The position numbers and the translations under genes are program-made. Below, piece after piece: positions 38,788 through 48,918 of a stretch of DNA of 64,000 nucleotides. Source of the DNA: Thiomicrospira microaerophila (GTDB lineage: Bacteria > Pseudomonadota > Gammaproteobacteria > Thiomicrospirales > Thiomicrospiraceae); the NCBI RefSeq assembly GCF_000934765.1, contig NZ_JYNN01000010.1, positions 1-64,000 on the forward strand, written 5' to 3'. Every line of letters begins with the position of its first letter. The stretch's first letter is position 1. The notes beneath the pieces were generated by a model. It saw only the letters and a program-made list of their open reading frames with translations, did no database searches and was not told where the DNA came from.

Positions 38788-41700
38788 CTAAATTAATTGG
38801 TCACGGTGGTTATTGAATAGTATTGGCCAATTATCCACATCGCTAAAATCAAGTATTGTCCAACCTTTGTTGATGAGGTTTTGTTTTATTTCATCCGAAA
38901 TTGGATGGACAAATACTAAAGACCGAGTTGCGTTATATTTGGCGACAGCAATCGCTTTGCCTTGCTCAATCGAGACGTTGATTTGGTCTGGTTCTTTATA
39001 ACCTAATGCTTTAAGCTCCATCAACCAGGCCTGGTCTTCTGTTGAAGCTTTTACCGCTTCAGCTTTAGATAATTGTTCAACCTTCAATGGCTCTGTTGCT
39101 TGATCGAGCTGGCTGACTTGTGCATTGGCTAGTGCCACCAACAATCTGAGTGCATCTTCATTACGGCGGTTAATATTTTCATGGTCGGGTTGGTTAAAGT
39201 ATCTCAATAAACATTGATAGCATCCGGCTTCACAAATGGCATGACCGTCTTTTAATTTCTCATTTGCACTTAAGTCTTCATATGACCAGGCCTGGCTGTT
39301 GACTGGGCGTGAAAAATGCATGATCTCAAGGGCTTTTTGCGCTACCTCAGCCAGTGCATTCGGCTCCTTAGCAAGGCGGTTGAGCACTCCGGCACCCCCT
39401 TCTGCGGCTTCATAAAGTAGGATGGCTTTGCGTTCCTCATTATTGGGCAAGGGTTCGGCAACTAACTCAGACTCTTCAATTTCGAAAACTTGTTCGATGC
39501 CGCGCTTAATGGCGGCCTGAAGGGTTGCTACAGATTCCAGCGATAATTGTTGAACCGGTTGTAAGATCAATACATTTCGGTAATCCTCAACAAAGGGTAC
39601 AATCCGTTGAGATACAATTTTATCTGGTTGTTGCTCTGTTTTTTCGTTGTCTTTGTCGCTATTTGGATCGTCTTGCTTACTCCACTCCCCAGAGATTGGA
39701 TTTATATAAAAGCCGAGCAGATTTTTTTCTTTACGACGACGCCAACCTCTATTAATCCGCCAAATTCGGGTTGCTGTGCTGTAAGTTAGTGCGGCGATGG
39801 TTTCACCATCCACTTCTACAACCGATTGTTGCTTGTGTATTTTTCCGGCTTGATCGGGTATGAATCGATAGGTTGTTTGCAAATCAAAACCTTGACGCTG
39901 GCGTTCTTCGTCATTAATCGAGATGCGTTCTTCCGGCCGCGTTTCAACAGTCTCAATGCGATAAAGCTCTTTGACCCAATCATGGTCTGTAAGCGGTGCT
40001 TCACAGTTTTCGCAAACATTGTGGGTGGGTTCATGGTTTTCCGTTTCACCCATATGCGCATAACCGCATTGCGAGCAGACCAGAGTTGAGATGGTGCCTA
40101 ATTTTGCGCCGCTGGTAATGTGGTCACTAGCACCAATATTTAATTTTGCCTTGTGTACGCGGTACATTCGGCCTTGGTGATAAATCAAGCTGCGCGGTCC
40201 AAACTCAGAGATGGCCAAGAATCTTGGGCGGCTGACCATACTCCCCCTATCATCCTTACCAGATTTTTTGCCACCTTTTGCCGGAATCCAAGCCATTAAG
40301 GGCAGTCGAGGGAAATTGTATCCGGGTAAAAAACCTTGACTGGCTAAATAGCGATAAGTATAAAAGTCGTTGTTTTGACCACCCGTTTCTTGAAGCAATA
40401 ACGAGTATTGGTTTTTAGCATCGGCAAACCTTAGACTTGCGCTACGTCGTTCAAGCTCGGTAACACTGTGCTTCATTGCGATTTCAGAAGCCAGTTTCAT
40501 TTGACTGGATGTGGAATCAAATAATCCTCGCCAACGATCAAAGGCTTTGTTAAATGTTGTTGAACACTCGTTAATGATTGTTTCAACATATTGTTCGGTA
40601 AACCAAGTTTGGTCATGTAAGTCTTGCTTCAGTTGTTTGTATAAGACTTTTGCACTCTTATGGGCGCGTGCAAGTACCTCGGGTGAGGACATTATGTCCA
40701 TCAGCTCTTTTTGAACCGGTTTATCTGGTTCATCTAGGTCAAGCATTGGAGCGACACCGGATTTCAGTTCAACCTGGGTCGCAGCTAACCAAACCGCTTG
40801 AAAATGACTCTTTATCAAATCGGGGTTGGTTAAGTCTAAGGTTGGCGCCTTTACAATACCATGCACCATTTCATTAGCATGATTAAAAAACCATTGATCG
40901 TGTGGGCTTTGTGCCGCACAGTAACTGACTACGATGGCTGGTTGACCAGATCGACCTGCTCGCCCGCTACGTTGTGCGTAATTAGCCGGTGTTGGCGGCA
41001 CGTTTCTCAGATATACCGTATTCAGTGAGGAAATATCGACACCTAATTCCATGGTCGGAGAACAATACATAACCGGCAACCGTTTGAGCGGACCAATATG
41101 TTTTTCGTCGCTGTCCCAATCTTTTTTGTCCTTGTCGGTAAAGCGAAAACGTTGCTCTAGGGCTTGGCGGTCAGGTGCATCGACTTGCGCGGTGTGCTCC
41201 TGAGCTTCAAATTCAAACAGGTAGTGTTGTTGGGATTGAATGAGTTGAGTTAAAGTTTCATACAGATGTGTAAAGAAACTGTTAGTGCTTATATTATCAG
41301 ATGGCTGGGTCAATCGCCAAATTAAGGTTGATGAATTAAGTTGCCAACCGGTAAGGTTTTTGTCAATGACGTTTTTAACCACATAACCGTACTGACCTGC
41401 GGCGGCGAGTAGCTCTTCAATTACCTTGACGGCATCCACATCTTTCCAATCACTGAAACCATTTAGACTGCTTTTTTTCCACATGGCTAACCGCTTTATG
41501 GTTCGCAATAATCTGGAACGAGAACCGGCTTTTAATAGACCGTCAGAGCGTTTGCTTTTGGTTTCTTTAGGCTGGGTAAGAATGAGTGTTTTCGCATGCT
41601 GAAGTATCTCATCCTGCGAAAACCCCCAACGTTCTGTGAGCGAATTGTAGGCATTCGCACGAAATTTTTCTTGTTCAATAGTGTCAAGATAACTCGAAGA

Positions 41701-44067
41701 CAACGCCAGTTCTCTGCGCATTTCTTCAAATAGGGTTCTAGCGAGCTCCGCTCGTTCTTCAGGTTTGAGTTGACCAAGAATACTGTTGGGTTGATTGAAT
41801 AATTGGGTTTCTTTAGAAAAGGCTTCAAGCTCAATGTAGTCAATTTGTAACAAACCAAGTTGATCTAAATTAGGGTTGTTGAAACGCCAGCCTTTGCGCA
41901 AATCACGAATTAACCGGTAGCCCAGTACGAACCTGAGCGCCTTCTGTGCTTCTTTGCGTGCAAACCCCATTATCTTCGGATCTTGAAGGTATTCACTGAG
42001 CGTTGTTATGTCATTGGTTTCAAACCCAAGTGATAAGAAAACCTGATTAGCTAACTCTTCTTCTTTCAGTTCTCCACCTTGTGTTTTGAGCGCTGCAATA
42101 AGGCCTGCACGTAAGGTAATGAGATTTAGGAAGTCGTTAAAATGCCCTGCTTGTAAAGCCGCATCTTGTCGATTGTCAGTGAATCCAAGCAGTTTGCGTG
42201 GGTCAGGCGTATTTGGCGCTGGGTCTTGCATAGTGAATAACTGGCGTAACATGCTCAAAGTCAGCATGGTTGTAGCAGAGGACCGCCCCTCACCAGATAG
42301 GCTAGAAAGTCGGTTAATATCTTTACCGTAAGCTTCGTGAACCTGTCCGCAGTTTACACAGTAACGATATTTTCCTGGGATAAACCAGTATTCCTGCCCT
42401 TTACCCTCTGTGCCATCCGGCTTGAGTTGATAGGAGATTGGAACGTATTTCTTGAAAGTGGATTTAACTTTAGGTTCGTCTTTAGTGGTGTCAAGCCACT
42501 GTTCAGGAAGATTTTCGATATCCCCCCTATATTGCTGTTTTGAATCTACAGGACATAAAAAACCATAACGAATGTCGTCGTCATCAGCAGTGGTATCGTC
42601 AATTTCGCGAGGCGTGAAAGAGGTTTTTGGATAATCATTTACCCATACTGGGTGATATTCTTGACCGCATTCGCGACAGAAGTGTGCATGATAAAGCATC
42701 ACATTTTCGTTCTGACGACTTGGTGCGAAACGTTGGGCGTCCAAGGTTAAGGTTCTTTGCCCTGGTCTTTCAAGGGTAGAAAGAACCTTACCTGCACCAC
42801 TGATAAATTGGTGAAGCTTAAATGCAAATGCAGACCTTCCTTGGGGTGTTTTATACTGATGTGCGGCTAGCAAAAACTCTTGAAGTCTTTGTTTCGCTAA
42901 TTCTGGCGTGACGCTGGCATCCTTGGAAAGTTTGCTAGCGGCATCAGTTAGGGTAATGGGTTTTGCCCGCTTTGGTTTGTCTGTATTTTCAATGGCTATT
43001 CCCATTGTCAGCTCAACCCAGATTGCTAGCGGGTCGTCGATAAATTGATCGTAATTTACCCAGTTTAGGGTTTGCCGCTGCAATCGTTCATTTAGATGTG
43101 GCTTAACCGCTGTTAAATCTTTTTTAGGATTGGTAATACGCTCTAGCGTTTCGCCAATAATATCGTTTTTGCTGAATGATGTTGCAAAGAGTTTAGAGGC
43201 TACCGTTGCGATAACTTGGTTTTGGTCATCTTGGGTACCGGTACTCGACATGGTGGCTGATGTACCTATACAAATCAAATTATTGGCTTCAAGTCGTTCC
43301 TTTAATCGACGCACCAACATCGCGACATCTGCTCCTTGTCGCCCTCTGTAGGTGTGAAGTTCATCGAGTACAAGAAACGACAGATTGTGACAATTCGACA
43401 CAACACGGCGATCTACTTCATCGAATCTTGTTAAGATGAGTTCTAACATCATAAAGTTGGTCAGTAGAATATCTGGAGGATTTTCTGAAATTCTGCGACG
43501 TTCTTCGGCTTTTTCTTGACCGGTATATCTTGCAACGGTAAAAGGTTTTTGGTCTTCTGAAAAATCGGCTAAAAATTTATTGAGCTCTTCAAGCTGGCTA
43601 TTTGCCAATGCGTTCATCGGATAAATAATGATCGCCTGTGTTCTTGGAGTTGCGTCAATGTCTTTGGACTTAAGAATGTTGTCTACAATTGGAATAAAGA
43701 AGGATAAGGATTTACCTGAGCCAGTACCCGTTGTCACAACGTAACTTTTGTTGAGCTGGGCTTTGGTAACCGCTTCAAGTTGATGGGTGAAGAGTTTTAG
43801 GGGCTTAGGGTTATCTGTTTGTTTGTCTGTTTTAAAAATATCCAGAAGTTTGGGGTGAAGCAGGCCATTAGACGTAAGCTCAACAATGTCTTTAGCTGTT
43901 TTGTAGTTCGGATTAATTTGTATTAAGGGTTCTGGCCAGTATCGCCCAGCGTTGTACGAATTATCAACGAAAGCTTTGATGTCACCAGCTTGTATTTTAG
44001 AAAAGCTTCTTGAAAAGCTTGCATATTCATCAATCAACTCGTTTCTAAACTGAAAAATATCGTCCAT
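38788..44067 (-). CDS. Giant DEAD/DEAH-box helicase with DUF1998 region (DruE/DrmA-B-like)
   Basis: 1759 residues. Q-motif-like FTHQLEA, Walker A TGTGSGKS (113-120), YPMNALANSQ, DELH (235-238), TSAT (269-272), then zinc pairs CRECGQ and CVNCGQ, LGFTDNRQDAALQAGHFNDF, and motif V/VI PTMELGVDISSLN ... QRSGRAGRSG. The C-terminal part has another zinc pair (CSQCGY, CENCE), YEAAEGGAGVL and CEAGCYQCLLRYFNQ, the DUF1998 signature. One chain therefore combines features split between DrmA and DrmB in DISARM, and resembles Druantia DruE in size. GGAG lies before the ATG. Stop and next start are adjacent, so it is tightly coupled to the SNF2 gene. Confidence 0.88.
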   Translation of the reverse strand: MDDIFQFRNELIDEYASFSRSFSKIQAGDIKAFVDNSYNAGRYWPEPLIQINPNYKTAKDIVELTSNGLLHPKLLDIFKTDKQTDNPKPLKLFTHQLEAVTKAQLNKSYVVTTGTGSGKSLSFFIPIVDNILKSKDIDATPRTQAIIIYPMNALANSQLEELNKFLADFSEDQKPFTVARYTGQEKAEERRRISENPPDILLTNFMMLELILTRFDEVDRRVVSNCHNLSFLVLDELHTYRGRQGADVAMLVRRLKERLEANNLICIGTSATMSSTGTQDDQNQVIATVASKLFATSFSKNDIIGETLERITNPKKDLTAVKPHLNERLQRQTLNWVNYDQFIDDPLAIWVELTMGIAIENTDKPKRAKPITLTDAASKLSKDASVTPELAKQRLQEFLLAAHQYKTPQGRSAFAFKLHQFISGAGKVLSTLERPGQRTLTLDAQRFAPSRQNENVMLYHAHFCRECGQEYHPVWVNDYPKTSFTPREIDDTTADDDDIRYGFLCPVDSKQQYRGDIENLPEQWLDTTKDEPKVKSTFKKYVPISYQLKPDGTEGKGQEYWFIPGKYRYCVNCGQVHEAYGKDINRLSSLSGEGRSSATTMLTLSMLRQLFTMQDPAPNTPDPRKLLGFTDNRQDAALQAGHFNDFLNLITLRAGLIAALKTQGGELKEEELANQVFLSLGFETNDITTLSEYLQDPKIMGFARKEAQKALRFVLGYRLIRDLRKGWRFNNPNLDQLGLLQIDYIELEAFSKETQLFNQPNSILGQLKPEERAELARTLFEEMRRELALSSSYLDTIEQEKFRANAYNSLTERWGFSQDEILQHAKTLILTQPKETKSKRSDGLLKAGSRSRLLRTIKRLAMWKKSSLNGFSDWKDVDAVKVIEELLAAAGQYGYVVKNVIDKNLTGWQLNSSTLIWRLTQPSDNISTNSFFTHLYETLTQLIQSQQHYLFEFEAQEHTAQVDAPDRQALEQRFRFTDKDKKDWDSDEKHIGPLKRLPVMYCSPTMELGVDISSLNTVYLRNVPPTPANYAQRSGRAGRSGQPAIVVSYCAAQSPHDQWFFNHANEMVHGIVKAPTLDLTNPDLIKSHFQAVWLAATQVELKSGVAPMLDLDEPDKPVQKELMDIMSSPEVLARAHKSAKVLYKQLKQDLHDQTWFTEQYVETIINECSTTFNKAFDRWRGLFDSTSSQMKLASEIAMKHSVTELERRSASLRFADAKNQYSLLLQETGGQNNDFYTYRYLASQGFLPGYNFPRLPLMAWIPAKGGKKSGKDDRGSMVSRPRFLAISEFGPRSLIYHQGRMYRVHKAKLNIGASDHITSGAKLGTISTLVCSQCGYAHMGETENHEPTHNVCENCEAPLTDHDWVKELYRIETVETRPEERISINDEERQRQGFDLQTTYRFIPDQAGKIHKQQSVVEVDGETIAALTYSTATRIWRINRGWRRRKEKNLLGFYINPISGEWSKQDDPNSDKDNEKTEQQPDKIVSQRIVPFVEDYRNVLILQPVQQLSLESVATLQAAIKRGIEQVFEIEESELVAEPLPNNEERKAILLYEAAEGGAGVLNRLAKEPNALAEVAQKALEIMHFSRPVNSQAWSYEDLSANEKLKDGHAICEAGCYQCLLRYFNQPDHENINRRNEDALRLLVALANAQVSQLDQATEPLKVEQLSKAEAVKASTEDQAWLMELKALGYKEPDQINVSIEQGKAIAVAKYNATRSLVFVHPISDEIKQNLINKGWTILDFSDVDNWPILFNNHRDQLI
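39023..39036. repeat. Iterated palindrome, one mismatch
   Basis: In the giant helicase C-terminus, read as DQAWL. Confidence 0.8.
39284..39297. repeat. Iterated palindrome, two mismatches
   Basis: In the giant helicase, read as SQAWS in the DUF1998 region. Confidence 0.7.
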
Positions 44068-44145
44068 TTAAACTCCATAGGTCCATCTTATTTCTTATTA
44101 TTCTAAATGAAACCCTATTCTACTGTTACATACAACTATATGCTA

Positions 44146-44319
44146 CTAAAACACCGCATCAATTTGATTAGCAAGTTCGGTATCCAAAAAGCGGTTAATC
44201 CTGTCCGCCTTAGCGTGCATAATGCGGTACAAGCCAAAATCCAGCTCTGGCTGATCGAGCTGGAACATGGACTTAAGAAGGTTAGTAAATTTGATTTTTA
44301 ATTCTGTTGCGTTTGTCAT
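44146..44319 (-). pseudogene. N-terminal remnant of a type III/Mod-like DNA methyltransferase
   Basis: 57 codons, ATG at 44319 and TAG at 44146. The sequence contains MFQLDQPELDFGLYRIMH and ADRINRFLDTEL. This is the characteristic opening of large site-specific adenine methyltransferases usually found next to SNF2 helicase and DUF262 genes. It starts 20 bases after the DUF262 gene and stops where the parent protein would run on for hundreds of residues. It is best read as the stump left by a deletion that joined two defence modules. A functional 57-residue protein is possible but less likely. Confidence 0.65.
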
Positions 44320-44339
44320 GGTTTATCCATTGATTACTT

Positions 44340-46055
44340 TTAACTAATTTGGTTAATGCGCCAGATGGTTTGTGCTACCTTGGCCAGTTTGTTTTGTCTT
44401 GCGTTGATTCTTGCCGGTGTCCAGTCCATGTTCTCATCGGCTAATTGTTTGGTTAATTCAAATTGGCTGGTTGCCAAAACCGGTTGTTTGATGGAGTAGG
44501 CTTTGTTGGAGACATCTCTGTTTGCGCTTTTAGCGAGCAACACCATATTGCCAATACGGTAAGCAAAACTGTCGATTTCCTCCTCACTGAACTGCTCCCA
44601 GCCCTCTTGCGGGTTTTGCGGCAAAATATGTTCAATATTGAATGCATCACTATCTAAGTCGTAATCTTGACCATTCAGCTGTTTTTCAAATTCGCACAAA
44701 ATATAGCGCATGACACGGTTATTTCTGGAGTGGGTTGTTCTAATCACTTTTTCAGAGAAATCCTGCTTAAAAGCGGCATCAGTGGGATAGATATCGTGTA
44801 ACGACGCTAATACCTGTGCGGCATTTGTACAACTGCCACAGGTAATTTTTTGCGCCGCGTCGAAGTAAGTTCTTTCCTGTTCGTTAGTGGGTAGGTTTCC
44901 GATAACATTGTAACGAAAGGCAATCACCACACACCCACGCAAGATTTTTTCAAATTCTTGAGGCGATATGGCGCGATTGGCGGCAAGCAATAGAGAATAA
45001 GGCTGTCGAACATTGAACATTTTTAAATTTTGCGCATACTCTTTTTGTTTAGCTGACCATTGGCTCCCATCAGGACTAATTAAAGCCAAATAGGCATCCA
45101 TATCCTCTTCCATCGCTCGCAATAGCTCAAAAACCTGACCTCTATCCGTAATTTTAGAACGAATCTGTTTAAACAGCTCTGACTGTCGCACAAAGTTTTT
45201 TCGGCTGTTCCAATGGGCGCGCATAAAGTCTGGAAAGCTCTCCGCACCGAGCCTTGTTACAATCGATTCCCAACGATCTTCCAGCACCTTCATTTCATTT
45301 TCATCTTGCTGTTGTTTATGCAAAATAGAAAACAGGTAGTTCTTCAGCAAATCGGTTGAAGAAAGCCGAACACCGCGTGCATTCAGTGTTTCAAACACTT
45401 TGTAAGCGTTTAAGTCATCGGTGACATTTATAACCGTAAAAAATAACTTGTCACTTAATGCCTCAACAAACTTCGCGAGATTAATCCCTAAATGGCCGCC
45501 TTGTTTTTTAACATACTGACCCACCCGTTTATCAAACCATTCAAACCCTTTACGTAAACTGTGAATGGATGCCCTAAAACCCCGGCTGGGCAAATGCCCC
45601 AAAGCCAGCAAGTGATTCTGGTAATAAGCATCATTATTACGATTAAGCGTGAGTTTACTTTTAGTAATTAAGGTCACCGGATCAAGATAACCGATATAGG
45701 TACTGCGAATTTGATTCATACGCTGAGTATTGGCGTCTGGGTCAACACCCTCATCAATCAATCTTTGAAGATTTTTTAATACCGCTAGCACAATCAAACT
45801 CAACGTGGTGAGGCGCTGTTGTCCGTCTATCACATCAAACTGTTTTTCATCTTCGGATTGCAAAACCAAATAACCCATGTAATGCGCCGGCTCGCCCCCC
45901 TCTTCTAGTGTGCCTAAAATATCCGCCCAAAGGTCATCCCACTCGGTATCTGTCCAAGAATAATCCCGTTGGAATCGTGGAATACGGTAAGTCAATCCAT
46001 TGCCAATCAGTTTACGATAGGTATTGTTTTCGGTTTTAAAGTTTGATGCCGACAT
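44340..46055 (-). CDS. DUF262/DUF1524 protein (GmrSD-like restriction nuclease)
   Basis: 571 residues. The N-terminal DUF262 domain has IPRFQRDYSW and the DGQQR motif (77-81), a ParB-like nucleotide-hydrolysing fold. The C-terminal DUF1524 domain has FNIEHILPQNP and RIGNMVLLAKSANRDVSN, the HNH-type nuclease site. GmrSD enzymes cut DNA with modified cytosines. The gene is 19 bases after the SNF2 gene and 20 bases before the methyltransferase remnant. It could be the effector nuclease of this operon. Confidence 0.88.
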   Translation of the reverse strand: MSASNFKTENNTYRKLIGNGLTYRIPRFQRDYSWTDTEWDDLWADILGTLEEGGEPAHYMGYLVLQSEDEKQFDVIDGQQRLTTLSLIVLAVLKNLQRLIDEGVDPDANTQRMNQIRSTYIGYLDPVTLITKSKLTLNRNNDAYYQNHLLALGHLPSRGFRASIHSLRKGFEWFDKRVGQYVKKQGGHLGINLAKFVEALSDKLFFTVINVTDDLNAYKVFETLNARGVRLSSTDLLKNYLFSILHKQQQDENEMKVLEDRWESIVTRLGAESFPDFMRAHWNSRKNFVRQSELFKQIRSKITDRGQVFELLRAMEEDMDAYLALISPDGSQWSAKQKEYAQNLKMFNVRQPYSLLLAANRAISPQEFEKILRGCVVIAFRYNVIGNLPTNEQERTYFDAAQKITCGSCTNAAQVLASLHDIYPTDAAFKQDFSEKVIRTTHSRNNRVMRYILCEFEKQLNGQDYDLDSDAFNIEHILPQNPQEGWEQFSEEEIDSFAYRIGNMVLLAKSANRDVSNKAYSIKQPVLATSQFELTKQLADENMDWTPARINARQNKLAKVAQTIWRINQIS

Positions 46056-46074
46056 ATTTTTTGACTCTCAAATT

Positions 46075-48918
46075 TCAGGTAATTGTCCAACGCACCGTAA
46101 ACAGGTGGTGCGTAGTGCTGGTTTTGTGCATTTGTTTTTCGAGCGCGTCGATGAGTTCATCGCGCTTGGCTTCGATCTCGTCTTCAACATCAAAAATGCT
46201 TTGGCGTTGACGACGTTGCAGTTTCTCAAGTTTTTTAATTTGTTCTTGCCAGTGTTTCTGCTGGTCAATCGTTTCCACTTGCCTTGATTGGCGCTTCGCA
46301 TCACGCAATTTAAACTTGGTATCTTCGAGCGTTTGTTCGGCGGATTTCATCTGATCTTCTGCCCAGGCTTCCAGCTTGTCGCGCGCTTGTTTAAAGAATT
46401 GATTATTTTCTTCCAGCGCTTGATTCAACTTAGCTTGTACCTGATGCGTTATAAGCTCACTAAACCCTTGCTCTGGCTCAAAGTCGGTAGACGGCGAGTG
46501 AGACGTTGCCTCTAATTTAAAAAAGGTCTCACACGCTTCTTGATCAAGGGTTTGCCCATCATCTGTCTGGGCCGTAAATATCAAGTGTTCTTCTAGCTGG
46601 AAACTATCTAAGGCTAACTGGGTTAATGATAGCCACCCCGACTGGCCTTTAAAGGACTCAAGCGCTGAAAGTTTATAGAGATAGCCGGATAAGTCAAAAG
46701 TTAATTTTGCTGGGGCAGTCTCAAGCCTTCTACCTTTATCCAAAACGTATTCGCCGAGTGGATGGCCTAAGCGGTATAGATGGATATGCTCGGGTAGGTC
46801 TATGCCTTTGTGCTTTAATCGGTATTCGCCAGCGGGTGCTTGTAGCATTGGCTGAGTCAGTTTAAAGCTCAGTTGGTTTGGTTTAAACACGACCTTATCT
46901 TGCAAAATAAACTGGGTAAGCTGCCAAAAAAGACGGCTGATGATGTCTAATTGCTCTTCGGCGCGTTGCTTTCTAACCTTTAATAGCTCATGAATATTTT
47001 GATCGAAATGCTCAAACAGCTTTTGTTCTGTTTCTTGCATGCGCTGGTTTATTTGCGCTTCCAGCTCTTTCTGTAAGTCATCAAAGGCTTTGAGTATGTC
47101 TGATGGGTTACGGCTTTGCGCATAAATACCGGCAATCCGCTTTTCAAGGTCAACCCCCGATTCTATTCGCCCTAATATGTCGTCCGACGCGCCAAACACA
47201 CCGTTAAATAAATGAAACTTGTCACTTAGCAGTTCCAACACGCGTCTGTCGGCTTCGTTACGCTGATTGAGAAAGTTGATAACCACCACATCAAATTTTT
47301 GTCCGTAACGATGGCAACGACCAATTCGCTGTTCTACACGCTGCGGATTCCAAGGTAAGTCGTAATTAACAACTAGGTTACAAAACTGAAGGTTAACCCC
47401 TTCCGCTGCGGCTTCTGTGGCGATTAGGATTTCGGCCTTGTCACGAAAGTGATCAATTAACGCCGTGCGTTTATCGACGGCTGGTGAACCTGTAACGCGA
47501 TCAGACCCTTGATGCTGGTTTAACCAGGCCTGGTATATCGCTTGCGTAGACTGGTCATTATTCGTTCCACTGAAAGTGACCACTTTATCTTTAAACCCAT
47601 GCTGGATTAAAAATTGAGCAAGGTATTCTTGAGTGCGGCGCGATTCAGTGAAAATAACGGCTTTATGAGGCGAGCCTAACTCTGTCATTTTCTCAAAACC
47701 TTGGTTCAAGGCTTTTAACAGTGCAAAACTCTTTTCATCGTGATTAATCTTGTTCGCTAGCGCTAAATAGCTTTCTAACTCGGCGATTTCGCCTCGTAGC
47801 TGCGTTTTATCAATTTGTTTTTCAGTTTCCCCGCTGTCTTCGATATCCTCTTCAAGCCATTCGTCTTCAAGATCCTCTTCACTAATAAGCTGACTGATCC
47901 AATCTTCATTCGATATTGCTTTTTGTTCTAGCGCTTTAAGGCGGGCAAGCATGGTTTCAAGGGTTTTAATAACAGCTTGCGTTGATGAAGCAAGTAGCTT
48001 TCTGACAATCAGTGATACTAGGTGCTTCTGTCGAATGGGTAACGCATAGGACTCGTCACGTTGTAAAAAGGCGGAAACCAGATCATAAAGTCGAACTTCA
48101 TCGGTTGATGGCGTAAATGGAATGGTAATAGGCAAACGCTGTGTGTACTTTACATACTCCAAAACGTCTTTGCGCAAGGTACGCTTTGTGAACGCTTTCA
48201 GCCGGTGTTTTAAAGCCGGAATATCTGTGCCATCGCGCATGAATTGGCTTCTAAAGCTAACGGCATCACCAAAAAGGTATTCATCAATAATGGTGCTTAA
48301 ACCGTAAAGCTCCATTAAGTTGTTCTGCAAAGGTGTGGCGGTCAACAGTAGTTTTTTACTGCCGGCAAATGCACGTTTAATCGCTTGCCCCGTTTGATGT
48401 GATTCACGGTGTGCGTTACGTAATTTATGCGCTTCATCGATGATGACTAGATCCCAAGGAACAAGCCCAAACACCCTTTCTGCACCCGTTACAAAATTAT
48501 AGGACACGATGCTAATCTTATCCGCATCTAATGGATTGTAATGCCCTTCCTTTTGCCGATTTTTGAAAGTTCGCCCATCCATCACTTGTGTTGGTAAATG
48601 AAACTTCTCAGCCAGTTCGTTGGCCCACTGCTTTCTTAAAGCGGCGGGGCAAACAACAACAATGCGGCGCTTACGTTCGGCCCAATATTGACTGACAACC
48701 AAGGCCGCTTCAATGGTCTTGCCCAGACCGACTTCATCCGCTAATATCACCCCCTTATTTAAGGGATTTTGCATGGCAAATAACGCGGCATCGATTTGAT
48801 GCGGATTTAAATCCACCGATGAATCGAATAGGGATTGCGCAAGCCGATCCTCGCCGCCACCTCTTCTGCGACGTGTGAGTTCATAAGCAAAGTATTTTGC
48901 GTGATAAACAGTGATCAA
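46075..48918 (-). CDS. SNF2/RapA-like DEAD/DEAH helicase
   Basis: 947 residues from a TTG at 48918, chosen because GAGGACA sits eight bases ahead and the protein then begins MITVYHAKYFA, the familiar family start. The frame itself opens at 48984. Walker A is GLGKT (64-68), then DEAH in VIIDEAHKLRN, LLTATPLQNN, and C-terminal ATEAAAEGVNLQF and QRIGRCHRYGQ. The C-terminal third is highly charged and coiled-coil-like (roughly the last 120 residues). First gene of the defence operon. In other genomes it typically precedes a methyltransferase, which here is only a stump. Confidence 0.88.
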   Translation of the reverse strand: MITVYHAKYFAYELTRRRRGGGEDRLAQSLFDSSVDLNPHQIDAALFAMQNPLNKGVILADEVGLGKTIEAALVVSQYWAERKRRIVVVCPAALRKQWANELAEKFHLPTQVMDGRTFKNRQKEGHYNPLDADKISIVSYNFVTGAERVFGLVPWDLVIIDEAHKLRNAHRESHQTGQAIKRAFAGSKKLLLTATPLQNNLMELYGLSTIIDEYLFGDAVSFRSQFMRDGTDIPALKHRLKAFTKRTLRKDVLEYVKYTQRLPITIPFTPSTDEVRLYDLVSAFLQRDESYALPIRQKHLVSLIVRKLLASSTQAVIKTLETMLARLKALEQKAISNEDWISQLISEEDLEDEWLEEDIEDSGETEKQIDKTQLRGEIAELESYLALANKINHDEKSFALLKALNQGFEKMTELGSPHKAVIFTESRRTQEYLAQFLIQHGFKDKVVTFSGTNNDQSTQAIYQAWLNQHQGSDRVTGSPAVDKRTALIDHFRDKAEILIATEAAAEGVNLQFCNLVVNYDLPWNPQRVEQRIGRCHRYGQKFDVVVINFLNQRNEADRRVLELLSDKFHLFNGVFGASDDILGRIESGVDLEKRIAGIYAQSRNPSDILKAFDDLQKELEAQINQRMQETEQKLFEHFDQNIHELLKVRKQRAEEQLDIISRLFWQLTQFILQDKVVFKPNQLSFKLTQPMLQAPAGEYRLKHKGIDLPEHIHLYRLGHPLGEYVLDKGRRLETAPAKLTFDLSGYLYKLSALESFKGQSGWLSLTQLALDSFQLEEHLIFTAQTDDGQTLDQEACETFFKLEATSHSPSTDFEPEQGFSELITHQVQAKLNQALEENNQFFKQARDKLEAWAEDQMKSAEQTLEDTKFKLRDAKRQSRQVETIDQQKHWQEQIKKLEKLQRRQRQSIFDVEDEIEAKRDELIDALEKQMHKTSTTHHLFTVRWTIT
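47522..47535. repeat. Iterated palindrome, one mismatch
   Basis: In the SNF2 helicase between the two RecA domains, read as YQAWL. Confidence 0.8.

Noticed and set aside
38788-44067. Naming the giant helicase outright as Druantia DruE
   Set aside because: Size and DUF1998 region fit, but the neighbours expected for Druantia types (DruH, or DruF/DruG) are not recognised, while the next two genes look DISARM-like.
44107-44301. 64-residue frame on the plus strand
   Set aside because: It overlaps the minus-strand methyltransferase remnant, which has recognisable homology; the plus frame has none.
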